Source: Diaphorobacter aerolatus (GTDB lineage: Bacteria; Pseudomonadota; Gammaproteobacteria; Burkholderiales; Burkholderiaceae_C). Taken from it: DNA of 64,000 nt. Location: the NCBI RefSeq assembly GCF_014489535.1, contig NZ_CP060783.1:2542001-2606000 (forward strand), in the 5' to 3' direction. The first letter of the stretch is position 1, and each line of letters opens with the position of its first letter. Made by a program: the position numbers and the translations under genes. Of this stretch, positions 26,956 to 36,286 are shown piece by piece. Below the pieces are notes generated by a model. That model was not told the origin of the DNA. It saw only the letters and a program-made list of their open reading frames with translations, and made no database searches.

Positions 26956-27594
26956 ATGCTCCACTACCAAACCATTCCCGTCACCGCCTTCCAACAAAAC
27001 GCTTCCATCGTCTGGTGCGACGCCACCAATGATGCGGCGATCATCGATCCCGGGGGCGATCTGGATGTGTTGATGGGTGAGGTGCGCAGGCTTGGGCTGA
27101 ATCTGAAAGCCTTGTGGCTGACGCATGCGCATATTGATCATGCGGGGGGTACGGGCGAGTTGGCGCAGAAGTTGGACTTGCCGATCATCGGGCCTGAGGA
27201 AGGGGATCAGTTCTGGATCGATGGGCTGCCGCAGCAGAGCCAGATGTTCAACTTTCCGCCCGCGCTTGCGTTCACACCGACGCGTTGGCTACATGACGGG
27301 GATACGGTGCAGATCGGCAATGAGACCTTGAATGTGCGGCACTGCCCAGGGCACACGCCCGGGCATGTGGTGTTTCATGCGCCGCAGATCGATCGCGCGT
27401 TTGTGGGGGATGTGCTGTTTGCGGGAAGCATCGGGCGCACCGATTTTCCCAAGGGCAACCATCAGCAGTTGATCGACTCGATCACCGGGCGTCTGTGGCC
27501 CATGGGGGATCAGACGGTATTCATTCCCGGGCACGGGCCGGAGAGCACGTTCGGACGCGAGCGGCGCACCAATCCCTATGTGGCGAACACCTGA
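26956..27594 (+). CDS. MBL-fold metallo-hydrolase (YcbL/GloB-like)
   Basis: A 212-residue metallo-beta-lactamase-fold hydrolase of the compact glyoxalase II type (YcbL), which hydrolyses thioesters such as S-lactoylglutathione. Metal ligands are visible: THAHIDH at about residues 55-61, HCPGHTPGH near 131, GDVLFAGSIGRTD near 151 and the C-terminal PGHGPES. The strong family length and motifs make the fold certain; the physiological thioester is not. The gene is followed 36 bp later by the convergent M48 peptidase gene. Confidence 0.9.
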   Translation: MLHYQTIPVTAFQQNASIVWCDATNDAAIIDPGGDLDVLMGEVRRLGLNLKALWLTHAHIDHAGGTGELAQKLDLPIIGPEEGDQFWIDGLPQQSQMFNFPPALAFTPTRWLHDGDTVQIGNETLNVRHCPGHTPGHVVFHAPQIDRAFVGDVLFAGSIGRTDFPKGNHQQLIDSITGRLWPMGDQTVFIPGHGPESTFGRERRTNPYVANT

Positions 27595-27630
27595 GGCGCG
27601 CTAACGCCCGCGTCGTCTTTCTGTCCGTTT

Positions 27631-28521
27631 CTATTTCTGGTTGCGGCGTGCGGCTTCGTACAGGCCCTGCACGCGGGCGACGTTTTCCTGTAGTTCCTTG
27701 ATGCGGTGAGGGCCGCTCGGGTGGGTCGACAGAAATTGCAGGCCCTGTTGGCCGGTGGCCTTGCCCATTTTTTCCCAGAGCGTGATCGACGCCTGCGGGT
27801 TGTAGCCTGCGCGTGCGGCGAGTTCGAGGCCGACCAGATCGGCGTCGGTTTCGTCCGAGCGGCTGAATTTCAGCGTCAGGAGTTGCGACCCGAGTCCCGC
27901 TGCGGCGCGGCCCACGTCGCCCAGGCCCAGCAGAGACGCGCCGAGCGAGATGCCGAGATTGGTGGCCTGCGTCTTGGCGATGCGTGCGCGGGAGTGTTCA
28001 CGCAGTGCGTGCGCCATTTCATGGCCCATGATCATCGCGATCTCGTCATCGGTGAGCTTGAGCTGGTCGATGATGCCGGTGTAGAACGCGATCTTTCCGC
28101 CCGGCATGCAGAAGGCGTTGATCTGTTTGCTGCCGACGAGGTTGACCTCCCAGCGCCAGCCGCGCGCGCGTTCGTTCCATGCGTAGGTATATGGAATGAG
28201 TCGCTTGGCGATGTCGCGCAGGCGAATGAGCTGCGGATTGTCGTCACCCGCAAGCGCGCGCTTGGCCTTGGCCTGCGCGAGCAGTTGGTCGTACTGCTGC
28301 GTGGCGGATTTTTCGAGCGTTTCGGCAGGCACCAGATTGCGAAGCGAAGAAGCGTTGCCGACATCCACCTGCGCCATGGCCGGTGCCGCGATGGCCGCCG
28401 TGGCGGCCATCACAAAGGCGCGTCGTGGATTCCATGGCGTCGTCGTGCCGCACAGGCATGCACCCGTGGTTACCGAGGGAGCTTCGTCGCGGGAGTGGCT
28501 GGATTGCTGGGTCATGCACAC
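27631..28521 (-). CDS. M48 family metallopeptidase
   Basis: A 296-residue exported zinc protease. The zinc site is GHEMAHALREHSRARI near residues 164-179 (HExxH), with the third ligand likely in DETDADLVGLELAARAGY near 225. The N-terminus has a signal with PRRAFVMAATAAIAAPAMA (about residues 32-50), possibly twin-arginine type. Homologues such as LoiP and YcaL degrade misfolded outer-membrane proteins in the periplasm. The short gap to the convergent MBL gene leaves little room for a terminator. Confidence 0.87.
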   Translation of the reverse strand: MCMTQQSSHSRDEAPSVTTGACLCGTTTPWNPRRAFVMAATAAIAAPAMAQVDVGNASSLRNLVPAETLEKSATQQYDQLLAQAKAKRALAGDDNPQLIRLRDIAKRLIPYTYAWNERARGWRWEVNLVGSKQINAFCMPGGKIAFYTGIIDQLKLTDDEIAMIMGHEMAHALREHSRARIAKTQATNLGISLGASLLGLGDVGRAAAGLGSQLLTLKFSRSDETDADLVGLELAARAGYNPQASITLWEKMGKATGQQGLQFLSTHPSGPHRIKELQENVARVQGLYEAARRNQK

Positions 28522-28530
28522 CAGTTTAAT

Positions 28531-29499
28531 TTAGGGCACGGCGGCTTGCAGGCGCTCGCGCCTTGAAGCCTGGAGTTCGGCGCGCACGACCACCAACAGG
28601 CCGACCATGACCAGCGCCAGCCCCACCCAGGATTGCAGCGCCTGATGCTCGCCCACCACCCAGATCGCGAGCACGAACGCCGCGACCGGCTCGATCAGCG
28701 AAAGCGTCACGCCCGTGGGTCCGGAAATCCCCCGCAGGCCGCTGGAGAACAGCGCATGCGCAACGCCGGACACCACCACGCCCAGATAGAGCGCCACGAG
28801 CAGCGACGAGGCGGTGAAGCGCGGCACGCCGGCCAACGCGAATGCGACCGGAACGGCGAACAGGGCCGCGCCACTGAACACGTAGAAATTCACCAGCGCA
28901 GGCGATGCGCGAGCCACAAGGCGCTTGTTGATCAGCGCGTACGCGGCATACGACAGCCCCGCGAGCAGACACAGCAGCAATCCGGGCACCGAAAGCGAGG
29001 AAGCCGCGCCCGAGCCCTTGCTGAGGGCCATGGCGACACCGCCCGCGATGCTGACTGCCGTGCCGCACCACCAGAGTGCCGACAGCGGCGTGCGCAGAAA
29101 AATCGCCTGCATGAGCCCGGCCCAGATCGGGCTCGATCCAATCGCCACCGCCGTGCCCACGGCCACGCCGGTGAGCTTCACGCCCGCGTAAAAACAGATG
29201 CTGTATCCGCCGATGCCGACGGCTGCAAGCGCGACGTGGCGCAGGTCCATTCCCAACTGCGAGGGTGTCGGGAGCAGAGGCCGTCGCGAGCGCAGCGGGC
29301 CGCGCTGCGCCAGCACCCAGCACAACGCGGCGTAGAACCCCGCCGACACCACCAGTTGCGCCGCGCCCAGCCAGTAGGGCGACAGGCTGCCGCCACCCAG
29401 GCTTTGCGCGGTGCCGGTCGTGCCCCAGAAGACGGCGGCAATGCTGACCAGCGTGATGCCGAGAGCCGGTGAAATGGTGTGAATCTTGGTGTTCGCCAT
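28531..29499 (-). CDS. EamA/DMT family transporter
   Basis: A 322-residue inner-membrane protein with about ten predicted hydrophobic helices in two homologous EamA repeats; the first begins at residue 11 (ALGITLVSIAAVFWGTTGTA) and the second contains LSVPGLLLCLLAGLSYAAYA. Members export amino acids or other metabolites. The gene follows an AraC-type regulator on the same strand with a 90-bp gap containing an A-rich stretch, so the regulator may control it. The substrate is unknown. Confidence 0.85.
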   Translation of the reverse strand: MANTKIHTISPALGITLVSIAAVFWGTTGTAQSLGGGSLSPYWLGAAQLVVSAGFYAALCWVLAQRGPLRSRRPLLPTPSQLGMDLRHVALAAVGIGGYSICFYAGVKLTGVAVGTAVAIGSSPIWAGLMQAIFLRTPLSALWWCGTAVSIAGGVAMALSKGSGAASSLSVPGLLLCLLAGLSYAAYALINKRLVARASPALVNFYVFSGAALFAVPVAFALAGVPRFTASSLLVALYLGVVVSGVAHALFSSGLRGISGPTGVTLSLIEPVAAFVLAIWVVGEHQALQSWVGLALVMVGLLVVVRAELQASRRERLQAAVP

Positions 29500-29588
29500 G
29501 CCGCGATGATGCGTGCGGGATGGCCGGTGATTTGTAGAGAAACGCTTCTTGTCTTCGACTGTGTTGTCTTTTTTCTTTTATTTTTTTA

Positions 29589-30284
29589 TCAGTCCCTGCG
29601 CCGCAGGTCGCGCGCGCCGATCTTGCGGTCGCGCCGCAGCGCAAACGCGAGCGCGCTCGCGCTACGGTAGCCGTAACGCAGCGCCGTGGTCTCGAGCGAG
29701 TCGCCGCGCGCAAGGGCCACCTCCGCCGCATCGAGCCTCAGGTCACGCAGCCATTGCTGCGGCGTCTTGGCCGTCAGCTCAAGCCAGCGCAGATGAAAGC
29801 GCTGCGCGCTCAAATGCACCAGCGCGGCCATGCGGCGCGTGTTCCAGTTCTCGTGCAGGCTGCGCAAGACCTGTTCGCGCACGTGCTCCAGATCGAGATC
29901 GCGGCGCACGAGCACGCGCGGCGCGCCCAGCAGGCCCGAGAGATGATCGCCCGCGTCGCCGCCGGACTGCGGCGTGCGCAGCGCCGCGGGTACGGCAAAC
30001 CGCCGCAGCTTGTCGACGCCGCTGCGGTCATGCGGCGCGTCGATGACGAGCAGCCTCGCGCCCGGTGACGCGAGAAAGCCGTGTTCTACGCCCGCCGGCA
30101 CCACCATGCCGCAGGCCGCGTCGACGAATGCGGCGCGCCCGTTGACCTCCAGCTCCATCCGGCCTTCGAGCGCGTACAGGATCTGCGCGTGATCGTGCGC
30201 GTGCGCCGCGTGTTCGCCGCTGTAGTGGCGAATCGACGCGACGGGTGCAGTCAGCGCGAACGGAGGTGGGGCGTGGCGGGCCAT
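29589..30284 (-). CDS. AraC family transcriptional regulator
   Basis: A 231-residue regulator: a cupin-like N-terminal sensor (HAAHAHDHAQILYALEGRME, about residues 24-43) and a C-terminal AraC DNA-binding domain (about 135-228) with MAALVHLSAQRFHLRWLEL and ALRYGYRSASALAFALRR as the two helix-turn-helix motifs. The ATG at 30284 is taken as start; an in-frame upstream start at 30323 would abut the divergent ampG. It likely regulates the downstream EamA transporter. Confidence 0.83.
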   Translation of the reverse strand: MARHAPPPFALTAPVASIRHYSGEHAAHAHDHAQILYALEGRMELEVNGRAAFVDAACGMVVPAGVEHGFLASPGARLLVIDAPHDRSGVDKLRRFAVPAALRTPQSGGDAGDHLSGLLGAPRVLVRRDLDLEHVREQVLRSLHENWNTRRMAALVHLSAQRFHLRWLELTAKTPQQWLRDLRLDAAEVALARGDSLETTALRYGYRSASALAFALRRDRKIGARDLRRRD

Positions 30285-30324
30285 TGGCAGATGGTAGCGC
30301 GGCCTCGGGCATGACATCCGCATA

Positions 30325-31740
30325 ATGACGCCTGCCGCTCCAACCTGGCCTCACATGTCGTCCGAATCCACCGCACAGAACCAAACCACATCCGGGACGC
30401 CCAGAAAATCGTGGCGCGACGCCTGGCTTGTCTATCTTCAGCCCGAAAGCCTGCGCATGCTGTCGCTCGGATTTGCAGCGGGGCTGCCGTTGATGCTGGT
30501 GCTCGGAACGCTGTCGTTTCGGCTGCGCGAGGCCGGTATTGATCGCGGCACCATCGGGCATCTGAGCTGGGTGGGGCTGGCCTATGGCTTCAAGTGGATC
30601 TGGGCGCCCATCGTGGACCGCGTGCCGCTGCCCGGTCTGACGCGCGCCATGGGCCGCCGCCGCAGCTGGCTGCTCATCGCGCAGATCGGCGTGATGTGCG
30701 GGCTGGCGGGCATGGCGCTCGCGAATCCGCAGACCGCGCTGCAACCGATGGTGGTGTGGGCGCTGGTGACGGCGTTCGCCTCGGCGACCCAGGACATTGC
30801 GCTCGATGCCTACCGCATCGAATGCGCTCCCGCCAAGGAGCAGGCGGCTCTCGCCGCGAGTTACCAGACGGGCTACCGCCTGGCGATGATCTGGTCCGGC
30901 GCTGGCGTGCTGTGGCTGGCCGCGCGTGCAGAACTCTCGGGCAGCGCGGGCGGTTATCAGAATGCCGCGTGGCAACTGGCCTATCTGGTGATGGCGGGCT
31001 CGATGCTCGTCGGCATTGTCACCGTGCTGATTTCGCCCGAACCCCAACGCGTGGAAATGCCTGCCGCGCGCAGCGCTGGCGAGTGGCTCCAGAGCACGCT
31101 GATCGAGCCGTTTGCGGATTTCTTCCGGCGCTACAAATGGCACGCCGCCGTGATTCTTGCGCTGATCGCCGTCTACCGCATCAGCGACGTGGTCATGGGC
31201 ATCATGGCCAATCCGTTCTACGTGGACACCGGTTTCACCAAGGACGAGGTCGCCACCGTCACCAAGATCTACGGCGTCATCATGACGCTGGTGGGCGCGT
31301 TCATCGGCGGCAGCCTGTCGATGCGCTTTGGCGTGATGCGCATCCTGATGCTCGGCGCGATCCTGAGCGCCTTCACCAATCTGCTGTTCGCCTGGCTCGC
31401 GGGCTATGGCCACAGCGTGCCCGCGCTGATTGCCGTGGTGTCGGCAGACAACCTGGCCTCGGGCATCGCCTCGGCGGCGTTCGTGGGCTATCTCTCAAGC
31501 CTCACCAACATCAGCTACTCGGCATCGCAATATGCGCTGTTCTCGTCGCTCATGCTGCTGCTGCCGAAGTTCATCGCGGGTTTTTCGGGCGACTACGTGA
31601 ACGCGCATGGCTACGCCAATTTCTTCGCCAGCACGGCGGCGCTGGGGCTGCCGGTGCTGCTGCTGGTCTGGGCTGCGGGCCGGGTCAAGAAAAGCGGAGA
31701 GCGCGCAGGCGAGTCTTCCGTTTCCTCTGCCGTTGGATAA
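30325..31740 (+). CDS. ampG: AmpG-type muropeptide MFS transporter
   Basis: Inner-membrane permease that imports anhydromuropeptides for cell-wall recycling and, in many species, signals to AmpC beta-lactamase control. The 471-residue protein has about 12-14 hydrophobic segments and AmpG signatures such as GFAAGLPLMLVLGTLSFRLR (about residues 49-68), WAPIVDRVPLP and SATQDIALDAYRIE (about 154-167). An internal ATG at 30355 is an alternative start. No beta-lactamase gene is near. Confidence 0.87.
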   Translation: MTPAAPTWPHMSSESTAQNQTTSGTPRKSWRDAWLVYLQPESLRMLSLGFAAGLPLMLVLGTLSFRLREAGIDRGTIGHLSWVGLAYGFKWIWAPIVDRVPLPGLTRAMGRRRSWLLIAQIGVMCGLAGMALANPQTALQPMVVWALVTAFASATQDIALDAYRIECAPAKEQAALAASYQTGYRLAMIWSGAGVLWLAARAELSGSAGGYQNAAWQLAYLVMAGSMLVGIVTVLISPEPQRVEMPAARSAGEWLQSTLIEPFADFFRRYKWHAAVILALIAVYRISDVVMGIMANPFYVDTGFTKDEVATVTKIYGVIMTLVGAFIGGSLSMRFGVMRILMLGAILSAFTNLLFAWLAGYGHSVPALIAVVSADNLASGIASAAFVGYLSSLTNISYSASQYALFSSLMLLLPKFIAGFSGDYVNAHGYANFFASTAALGLPVLLLVWAAGRVKKSGERAGESSVSSAVG

Positions 31741-31741
31741 A

Positions 31742-31788
31742 CTGCGCGGCGCTTTACCTATCTTTACGGAAACCGTAAAGACGCGCAG
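31742..31788. promoter_or_regulatory. Nested palindrome with direct repeats, candidate response-regulator operator
   Basis: TCTTTACGG (31761-31769), AAA and the exact complement CCGTAAAGA (31773-31781) form a 9-3-9 palindrome. CTTTAC also occurs 10 bp earlier (31752-31757), giving a helical-turn direct repeat as OmpR-type regulators bind. Outer arms CTGCGCG (31742-31748) and CGCGCAG (31782-31788) also pair. It begins right after the ampG stop and 100 bp before the response-regulator start. A terminator role is less likely because no T-run follows. Confidence 0.5.
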
Positions 31789-31887
31789 CACACCTGGTGC
31801 ACCATCTCCGTCAGACATTCATACCTGCGCTCATGCGAATGCGTCGGCGGTGTCCGTGCAATCCGCGAATCGAACAATCCAAGCCAC

Positions 31888-32604
31888 ATGCCACACAACC
31901 TGCTGATGATCGAAGACGACGCCCGACTCGCCCAGATGGTGAGCGAGTATCTGGGGCAGTCCGGCCTGCATGTCACGCACTGCGGAGACGGCACCAGCGG
32001 GCTGGCGCGCCTGACCGGACCCGAAGCGGCGGAACTTCCCGATCTGGTGATTCTCGATCTGATGCTGCCCGACATGGACGGGCTTGAAATCTGCCGCCGC
32101 ATCCGCTCGCTGCCCGCGCCCGCGTCCCAGGTACCGGTGCTGATGCTGACCGCCAAGGGCGATCCGATGGACCGCGTGATCGGTCTTGAAATCGGTGCCG
32201 ACGACTATCTGCCCAAGCCATTCGAGCCACGCGAGCTGCTGGCCCGCATTCGCGCGATTCTTCGCCGCCGCGAGACCGGCGCGCAACCGGCCACGCAGAC
32301 GCTGCGTTTCGGCTCGCTGGAGATCGACCGCGATGCGCGCACGGTCACCGTGAACGGCCAGCTCGCCGATCTCACCTCCTACCAGTTCGATCTGCTCGTG
32401 ACGATTGCCGAACGCGCGGGCCGCGTGCTCACGCGCGACCAGATCATGGAGGCCGTGCGTGGCCGCGAGCTTGAGGCGTTTGACCGGTCCATCGACGTGC
32501 ACATGGGCCGTATTCGCGCGGCCATCGAGGTCGATCCGAAGAATCCGCGCCGCATTCTCACGGTCCGCGGGGTCGGTTATGTCTTCGCGAAACAGCAGGA
32601 TTGA
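31888..32604 (+). CDS. OmpR-family response regulator
   Basis: A 238-residue two-component regulator. The receiver domain has the acidic pair in MIEDDAR, the phospho-acceptor Asp in LVILDLMLPDMDG (about residue 57), Thr in MLTAKGD and Lys in YLPKPFEPREL (about 110). The C-terminal winged helix (about 135-235) ends in RTVRGVGYVF-like sequence (LTVRGVGYVFAKQ). It is followed by its histidine kinase. A palindrome 100 bp upstream is a candidate autoregulatory site. Confidence 0.92.
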   Translation: MPHNLLMIEDDARLAQMVSEYLGQSGLHVTHCGDGTSGLARLTGPEAAELPDLVILDLMLPDMDGLEICRRIRSLPAPASQVPVLMLTAKGDPMDRVIGLEIGADDYLPKPFEPRELLARIRAILRRRETGAQPATQTLRFGSLEIDRDARTVTVNGQLADLTSYQFDLLVTIAERAGRVLTRDQIMEAVRGRELEAFDRSIDVHMGRIRAAIEVDPKNPRRILTVRGVGYVFAKQQD

Positions 32605-32720
32605 CGAGATGATGAAACGCCTGCTGCTGCATCGAGACTCGCCGCTTTTCGTTACTTTTTCTGTTCGGTCACGCTCCGGTGTCCGCATCGCAGGATCGTT
32701 GTGAGTCCTGATTGACAACC

Positions 32721-33949
32721 ATGTCCCTGATCAGCCCGTTTTCCCGCCGACTCTATCTGCGCATCTGGCTTGCGGTGGTCGGGGCGTGCTGGTCTTTGCA
32801 TTCGCCATCGGTTTTGCCTGGCGCTGGGCGGCCGAGCACAGCGTGCAGAACATGCAGCCGCCGGCACGCGAGATCGTCATCGTCGGCGCAGATGGCAAGG
32901 CGATTCTGGAGGGCCTTGCCACGCGCGAGCGGCGCGAACCCGGCGAGCCCACGGAATACAACATCGAGACGGAATCGGGCGAGAAGCTGCATATGCAGCT
33001 CTCGGCCCGCGCTCCGCGCCAACAGGGACGTGATGGCGCGCGCGGCGTCGCCTACTGGCTGCGCCCGCCGTTTGGCTTCTTCTGGGTTCTCGCGGCGGTC
33101 GGCATTGCCGTGACCATCGGCGTGTTTCCGATCATCCGCAAGCTGTTGCAGCGCCTTGAAAATCTGCAGCGCAGCGTCAAGCGTTTTGGCGAGGGCGATC
33201 TGCGGGTGCGGGTGCGCGCCCAGGGACATGACGAGGTGGCCGATCTGGCGCGGCAATTCAACGCCGCCGCGTCGCGCATCGAGACGCTGGTGCAGTCGCA
33301 CAAGTCGCTGCTCGCGAACGCGTCACACGAACTCCGCTCACCGCTCACACGCATCCGCATGGGCATGGAGCTGATGCAGGACGGCACGCCCTCGCCCGCC
33401 TCGCGCGCAGAAATTCTGCGCAATATTGCGGAGCTGGACCAGTTGGTCGATGAAATCCTGCTCGCCAGCCGACTCGACTCCGGCGCGTCCGAAGTCGGCA
33501 CCATGGAGACCGTCGATCTGCTTGGCCTGTCTGCCGAGGAGTGCGCGCGGGTCGATGCCGATCTGAGTGCCCGCACCGATGGGCTCAACGTCACCGATCT
33601 GGACGTGCAGGGCATTGCCAAGCTGCTGCGGCGCGCGGTGCGCAATCTGCTGGAAAACGCTCGCCGCTACAGCCTGGGCGAGGTCACGCTGGATCTCACG
33701 CGCGAGAGCAACGAGGTCGTGATCCGCGTGTGCGATCACGGCCCGGGCGTGCCGCCGGAACAGCGCGAGCGCATCTTCGAGCCGTTCTACCGCCTGCCGG
33801 GCGCGAGCGAGCGCTCGGGCGGCGTGGGTCTGGGTCTGGCGCTGGTGCGCTCGATTGCGCAGCGCCACCATGGCAGCGTCAAGTGCGAAGACCGGCTAGA
33901 CGGCCAATCGGGCGCATGCTTCGTGTTGCGGTTGCCGGTGAGCGGCTAA
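32721..33949 (+). CDS. Sensor histidine kinase, N-terminus frameshifted
   Basis: Partner of the preceding response regulator. Reconstructed length is about 409 residues. The first transmembrane helix (SRRLYLRIWLAVVG) is read from ATG 32721; the frame then breaks at GGGG 32781-32784 and continues in the frame that is open from 32786, one extra G joining them. Next come a small periplasmic domain, a second membrane helix (FFWVLAAVGIAVTIGVFPII), a HAMP domain, the H-box LLANASHELRSPLTRIRMGM with the phospho-accepting His, and the ATPase with N (LLENARRY), G1 (CDHGPGVP) and G2 (GGVGLGLALVR) boxes. If the break were real a shorter protein from 32786 lacking the first anchor could still be made. 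Confidence 0.85.
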
Positions 33950-33980
33950 GAATCGCCTGCACGCCCCGACCAGGAAATCG

Positions 33981-33996
33981 CGCGGATTTTTCCGCG
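33981..33996. other. Small hairpin between convergent genes
   Basis: CGCGGA, TTTT and TCCGCG form a perfect 6-4-6 hairpin between the convergent histidine kinase and MFS genes. It might end transcription from either side, but it lacks a T-run. Confidence 0.3.
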
Positions 33997-34000
33997 TCCC

Positions 34001-35286
34001 TTAGTTCCGGCCCGCCGCCTTCTCCGGCCAGCACCAAAGCGAAATTGCGTAGATCACGGCGCCCGCGACCAGCGCCAGGGATGCGCATTCAAGGGCGCGA
34101 TCGAATCCCCTGCCATCCGCAGAATGCTGGAGCAGCCATGCCACCAGCGGCGGTCCCGCAATCTGACCGATGCTGTATGTGCCGGTCACCAGCCCGGCAA
34201 AACTGTCTGCTGACGCGGGCCATTCGCGGCGCGCCTCCTGCAACGCAAAGAAAGAGATCGCGGTGAAGGGCAGTCCCACAAGCAGGCTGCTGACGAGAAA
34301 ACCGATGGTGGTGGGCATCCACAGCGTCAGGGCCACGCCCGCAGCCTGGATCAGGTAGGCCACCAACAACAGCCAGCGGCGCGACCAGCGCACCGGCAGG
34401 CGCGTGCTGATCAAGGTGCCGACGAGCGCGCCCGCGCCAGCAATCGGCCAGAAGAGATCCGCCCAGCCGGTATTGCCTGGCAGGACGGTGCGCGCAATCA
34501 CCGGCAGAAAGGTCGCGGTGATGATGTACCCGAAACCCGACAGGCCGTAAGCCAGGGCATGCAACACGCGCGTGGGTACGGGTTGGGCGCGCATGCTCGC
34601 GGCCTGCGCCTGCGTGGGTTTTGGTGCGCCCGTGCTCAAAGTCAGGGCCGCCGGGCCGCGTATCACGGGCCAGATGAACACGCACAGCAACGCGGCCAGC
34701 ACGCTGAATGCCACCCACCCACTGCGTGACTGCCAATGCGCGGCCACCATCACGCTGGTCATCAGACCCGTGATGAGAATGCCCGAGCCAGGACCCCCGA
34801 AAACAAGTCCCGCGAGTTCGGGCCGCCCGAGTGCCGAAAGCCGCACCATGCACCACGAGGCCGTGCCGAGAAACGTGATGCCGCTCGCCACGCCCGCTGC
34901 AAAACGCAGCAGCGGCCAGGCATCCTGAATCGGAAACGCCATCGCCAACGTGAGGATCACCGTGGCAGACAGGCCCCATTTCGCCAGACGCGCCGGGTGC
35001 CATTTCGCGTAGATCGCAGGTGACAGCCACGGAAGCGCCATGCCGATGAGCGCACCGACGAGATAGCCCAGATAGTTGGCGGTGGCGAGCCAGCTTCCCG
35101 TGCGAGGTCGATCACTCCGTCGTGCAGCATCATGGGCAGCAGCGGCGTGAACGCGAAACGACCAATCCCCATCGCCACGGCCAGCGACGCCAGCCCCGCC
35201 AGCCCGACGATCCATGGTCTGACGGAGCCCGAGGGCGGTTGCTGCGCGGGGGTGGCTGTTTCCGGGGTGGAGGAATAGGTGCTCAT
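34001..35286 (-). CDS. YbfB/YjiJ-type MFS transporter, N-terminus frameshifted
   Basis: Inner-membrane protein of about 428 residues with 12 hydrophobic segments, of the YbfB/YjiJ major facilitator group (unknown substrate). The N-terminus from ATG 35286 carries the group signature AMGIGRFAFTPLLPMM. The frame breaks at the CCC at 35097-35099; one extra G on the coding strand joins VIDLAR to GSWLATANYLGYLVG. The frame open from 35215 lacks the first helix. It is divergent from a LysR gene, which probably regulates it. Confidence 0.8.
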
Positions 35287-35310
35287 GGCGCGTGGATAAA
35301 TCTTTTTTTT

Positions 35311-35334
35311 AGATTAATTCATATAAAATAATCT
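35311..35334. promoter_or_regulatory. Inverted repeat between MFS and LysR genes
   Basis: AGATTA (35311-35316) and TAATCT (35329-35334) are exact complements 12 bp apart in an AT-rich 79-bp divergent intergenic region. The layout suits a LysR binding site overlapping the promoters of both genes. Confidence 0.4.
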
Positions 35335-35365
35335 CGCAACAAGATTCTAATCCTGAAGGCTCTTC

Positions 35366-36265
35366 ATGGACCTGTTGTCACTCGACATTTTCCGCACGGT
35401 CGCGCAGGAACATAGCGTCACGCGTGCCGCCGAGCGGCTCGGACGCGTGCAGTCCAATGTCACCACGCGCGTACAGCAACTCGAGGAGCAGCTCGGCACC
35501 GCGCTGTTTTTCCGCGAAGGCAAGCGCATGCAGCTCACGCCCGCCGGAACCACCTTGCTCGGATACGCCGAGCGCCTGCTGTCGCTCGCAGAAGAGGCGC
35601 GCCAGGCGGTCTCGCCCGAACATCCCATGGGACGCCTGCGGCTCGGCGCGATGGAAAGCACGTCGCTCGTGCGCCTGCCCCAGCCGCTCGCGCAATTGCA
35701 TGCCGACTGGCCCGATCTGCGACTGGAACTGCGCACCTCGCCCTCGCGTCAGTTGATCGAGCAGTTGCTCGCCCACGAAATCGATGCCGCGCTGGTCGCC
35801 TGGCCACCGCCCGGCATGGACGCCGACGAGCTGTCCGTGGATTGCACTCCCATCTACGAGGAAGCACTGCTGCTGGCGCTGCCGGCCACGCATCCGCAGG
35901 TGGCGTCTGCCCGGGACCTTGAACTGCATACCGTCGCCGCCTTCACCCGCGGCTGCACCTATCGCCAGATCGGCGAAGACTGGATGCGCGCCGGTGGCCG
36001 CCAGCAGCCGCAGGTGATCGAGCTGGCCTCCTACCCGGCGATTCTCGCGTGCGTCGCCGCAGGCAGTTGCGCGGGCGTCGTGCCCCAAGCCCTGCTCGAC
36101 CAGTTGCGCGCGCCGCCCGCACTGCAATGGGTGCCGCTTCAGCCCTGCACCACCATGCTGGTCACCCGCCAAGGCTTTGCGACACCGGCATTCACGGCGC
36201 TCAGGAACGCCCTGCTGGCCAGCGCCAACGTCCGTGCCGAGTCCGCCACGGCATCCGTGTCATAA
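35366..36265 (+). CDS. LysR family transcriptional regulator
   Basis: A 299-residue regulator. The N-terminal winged helix-turn-helix (residues 1-60) contains SVTRAAERLGRVQSNVTTRV and QLEEQLGTALFFREGKRM; the remainder is a periplasmic-binding-like effector domain. It is divergent from the YbfB-type MFS transporter and is followed 21 bp later by a nitronate monooxygenase gene, either of which may be its target. Confidence 0.88.
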   Translation: MDLLSLDIFRTVAQEHSVTRAAERLGRVQSNVTTRVQQLEEQLGTALFFREGKRMQLTPAGTTLLGYAERLLSLAEEARQAVSPEHPMGRLRLGAMESTSLVRLPQPLAQLHADWPDLRLELRTSPSRQLIEQLLAHEIDAALVAWPPPGMDADELSVDCTPIYEEALLLALPATHPQVASARDLELHTVAAFTRGCTYRQIGEDWMRAGGRQQPQVIELASYPAILACVAAGSCAGVVPQALLDQLRAPPALQWVPLQPCTTMLVTRQGFATPAFTALRNALLASANVRAESATASVS

Positions 36266-36286
36266 CCCCACCTTCAGGAGAGCACC

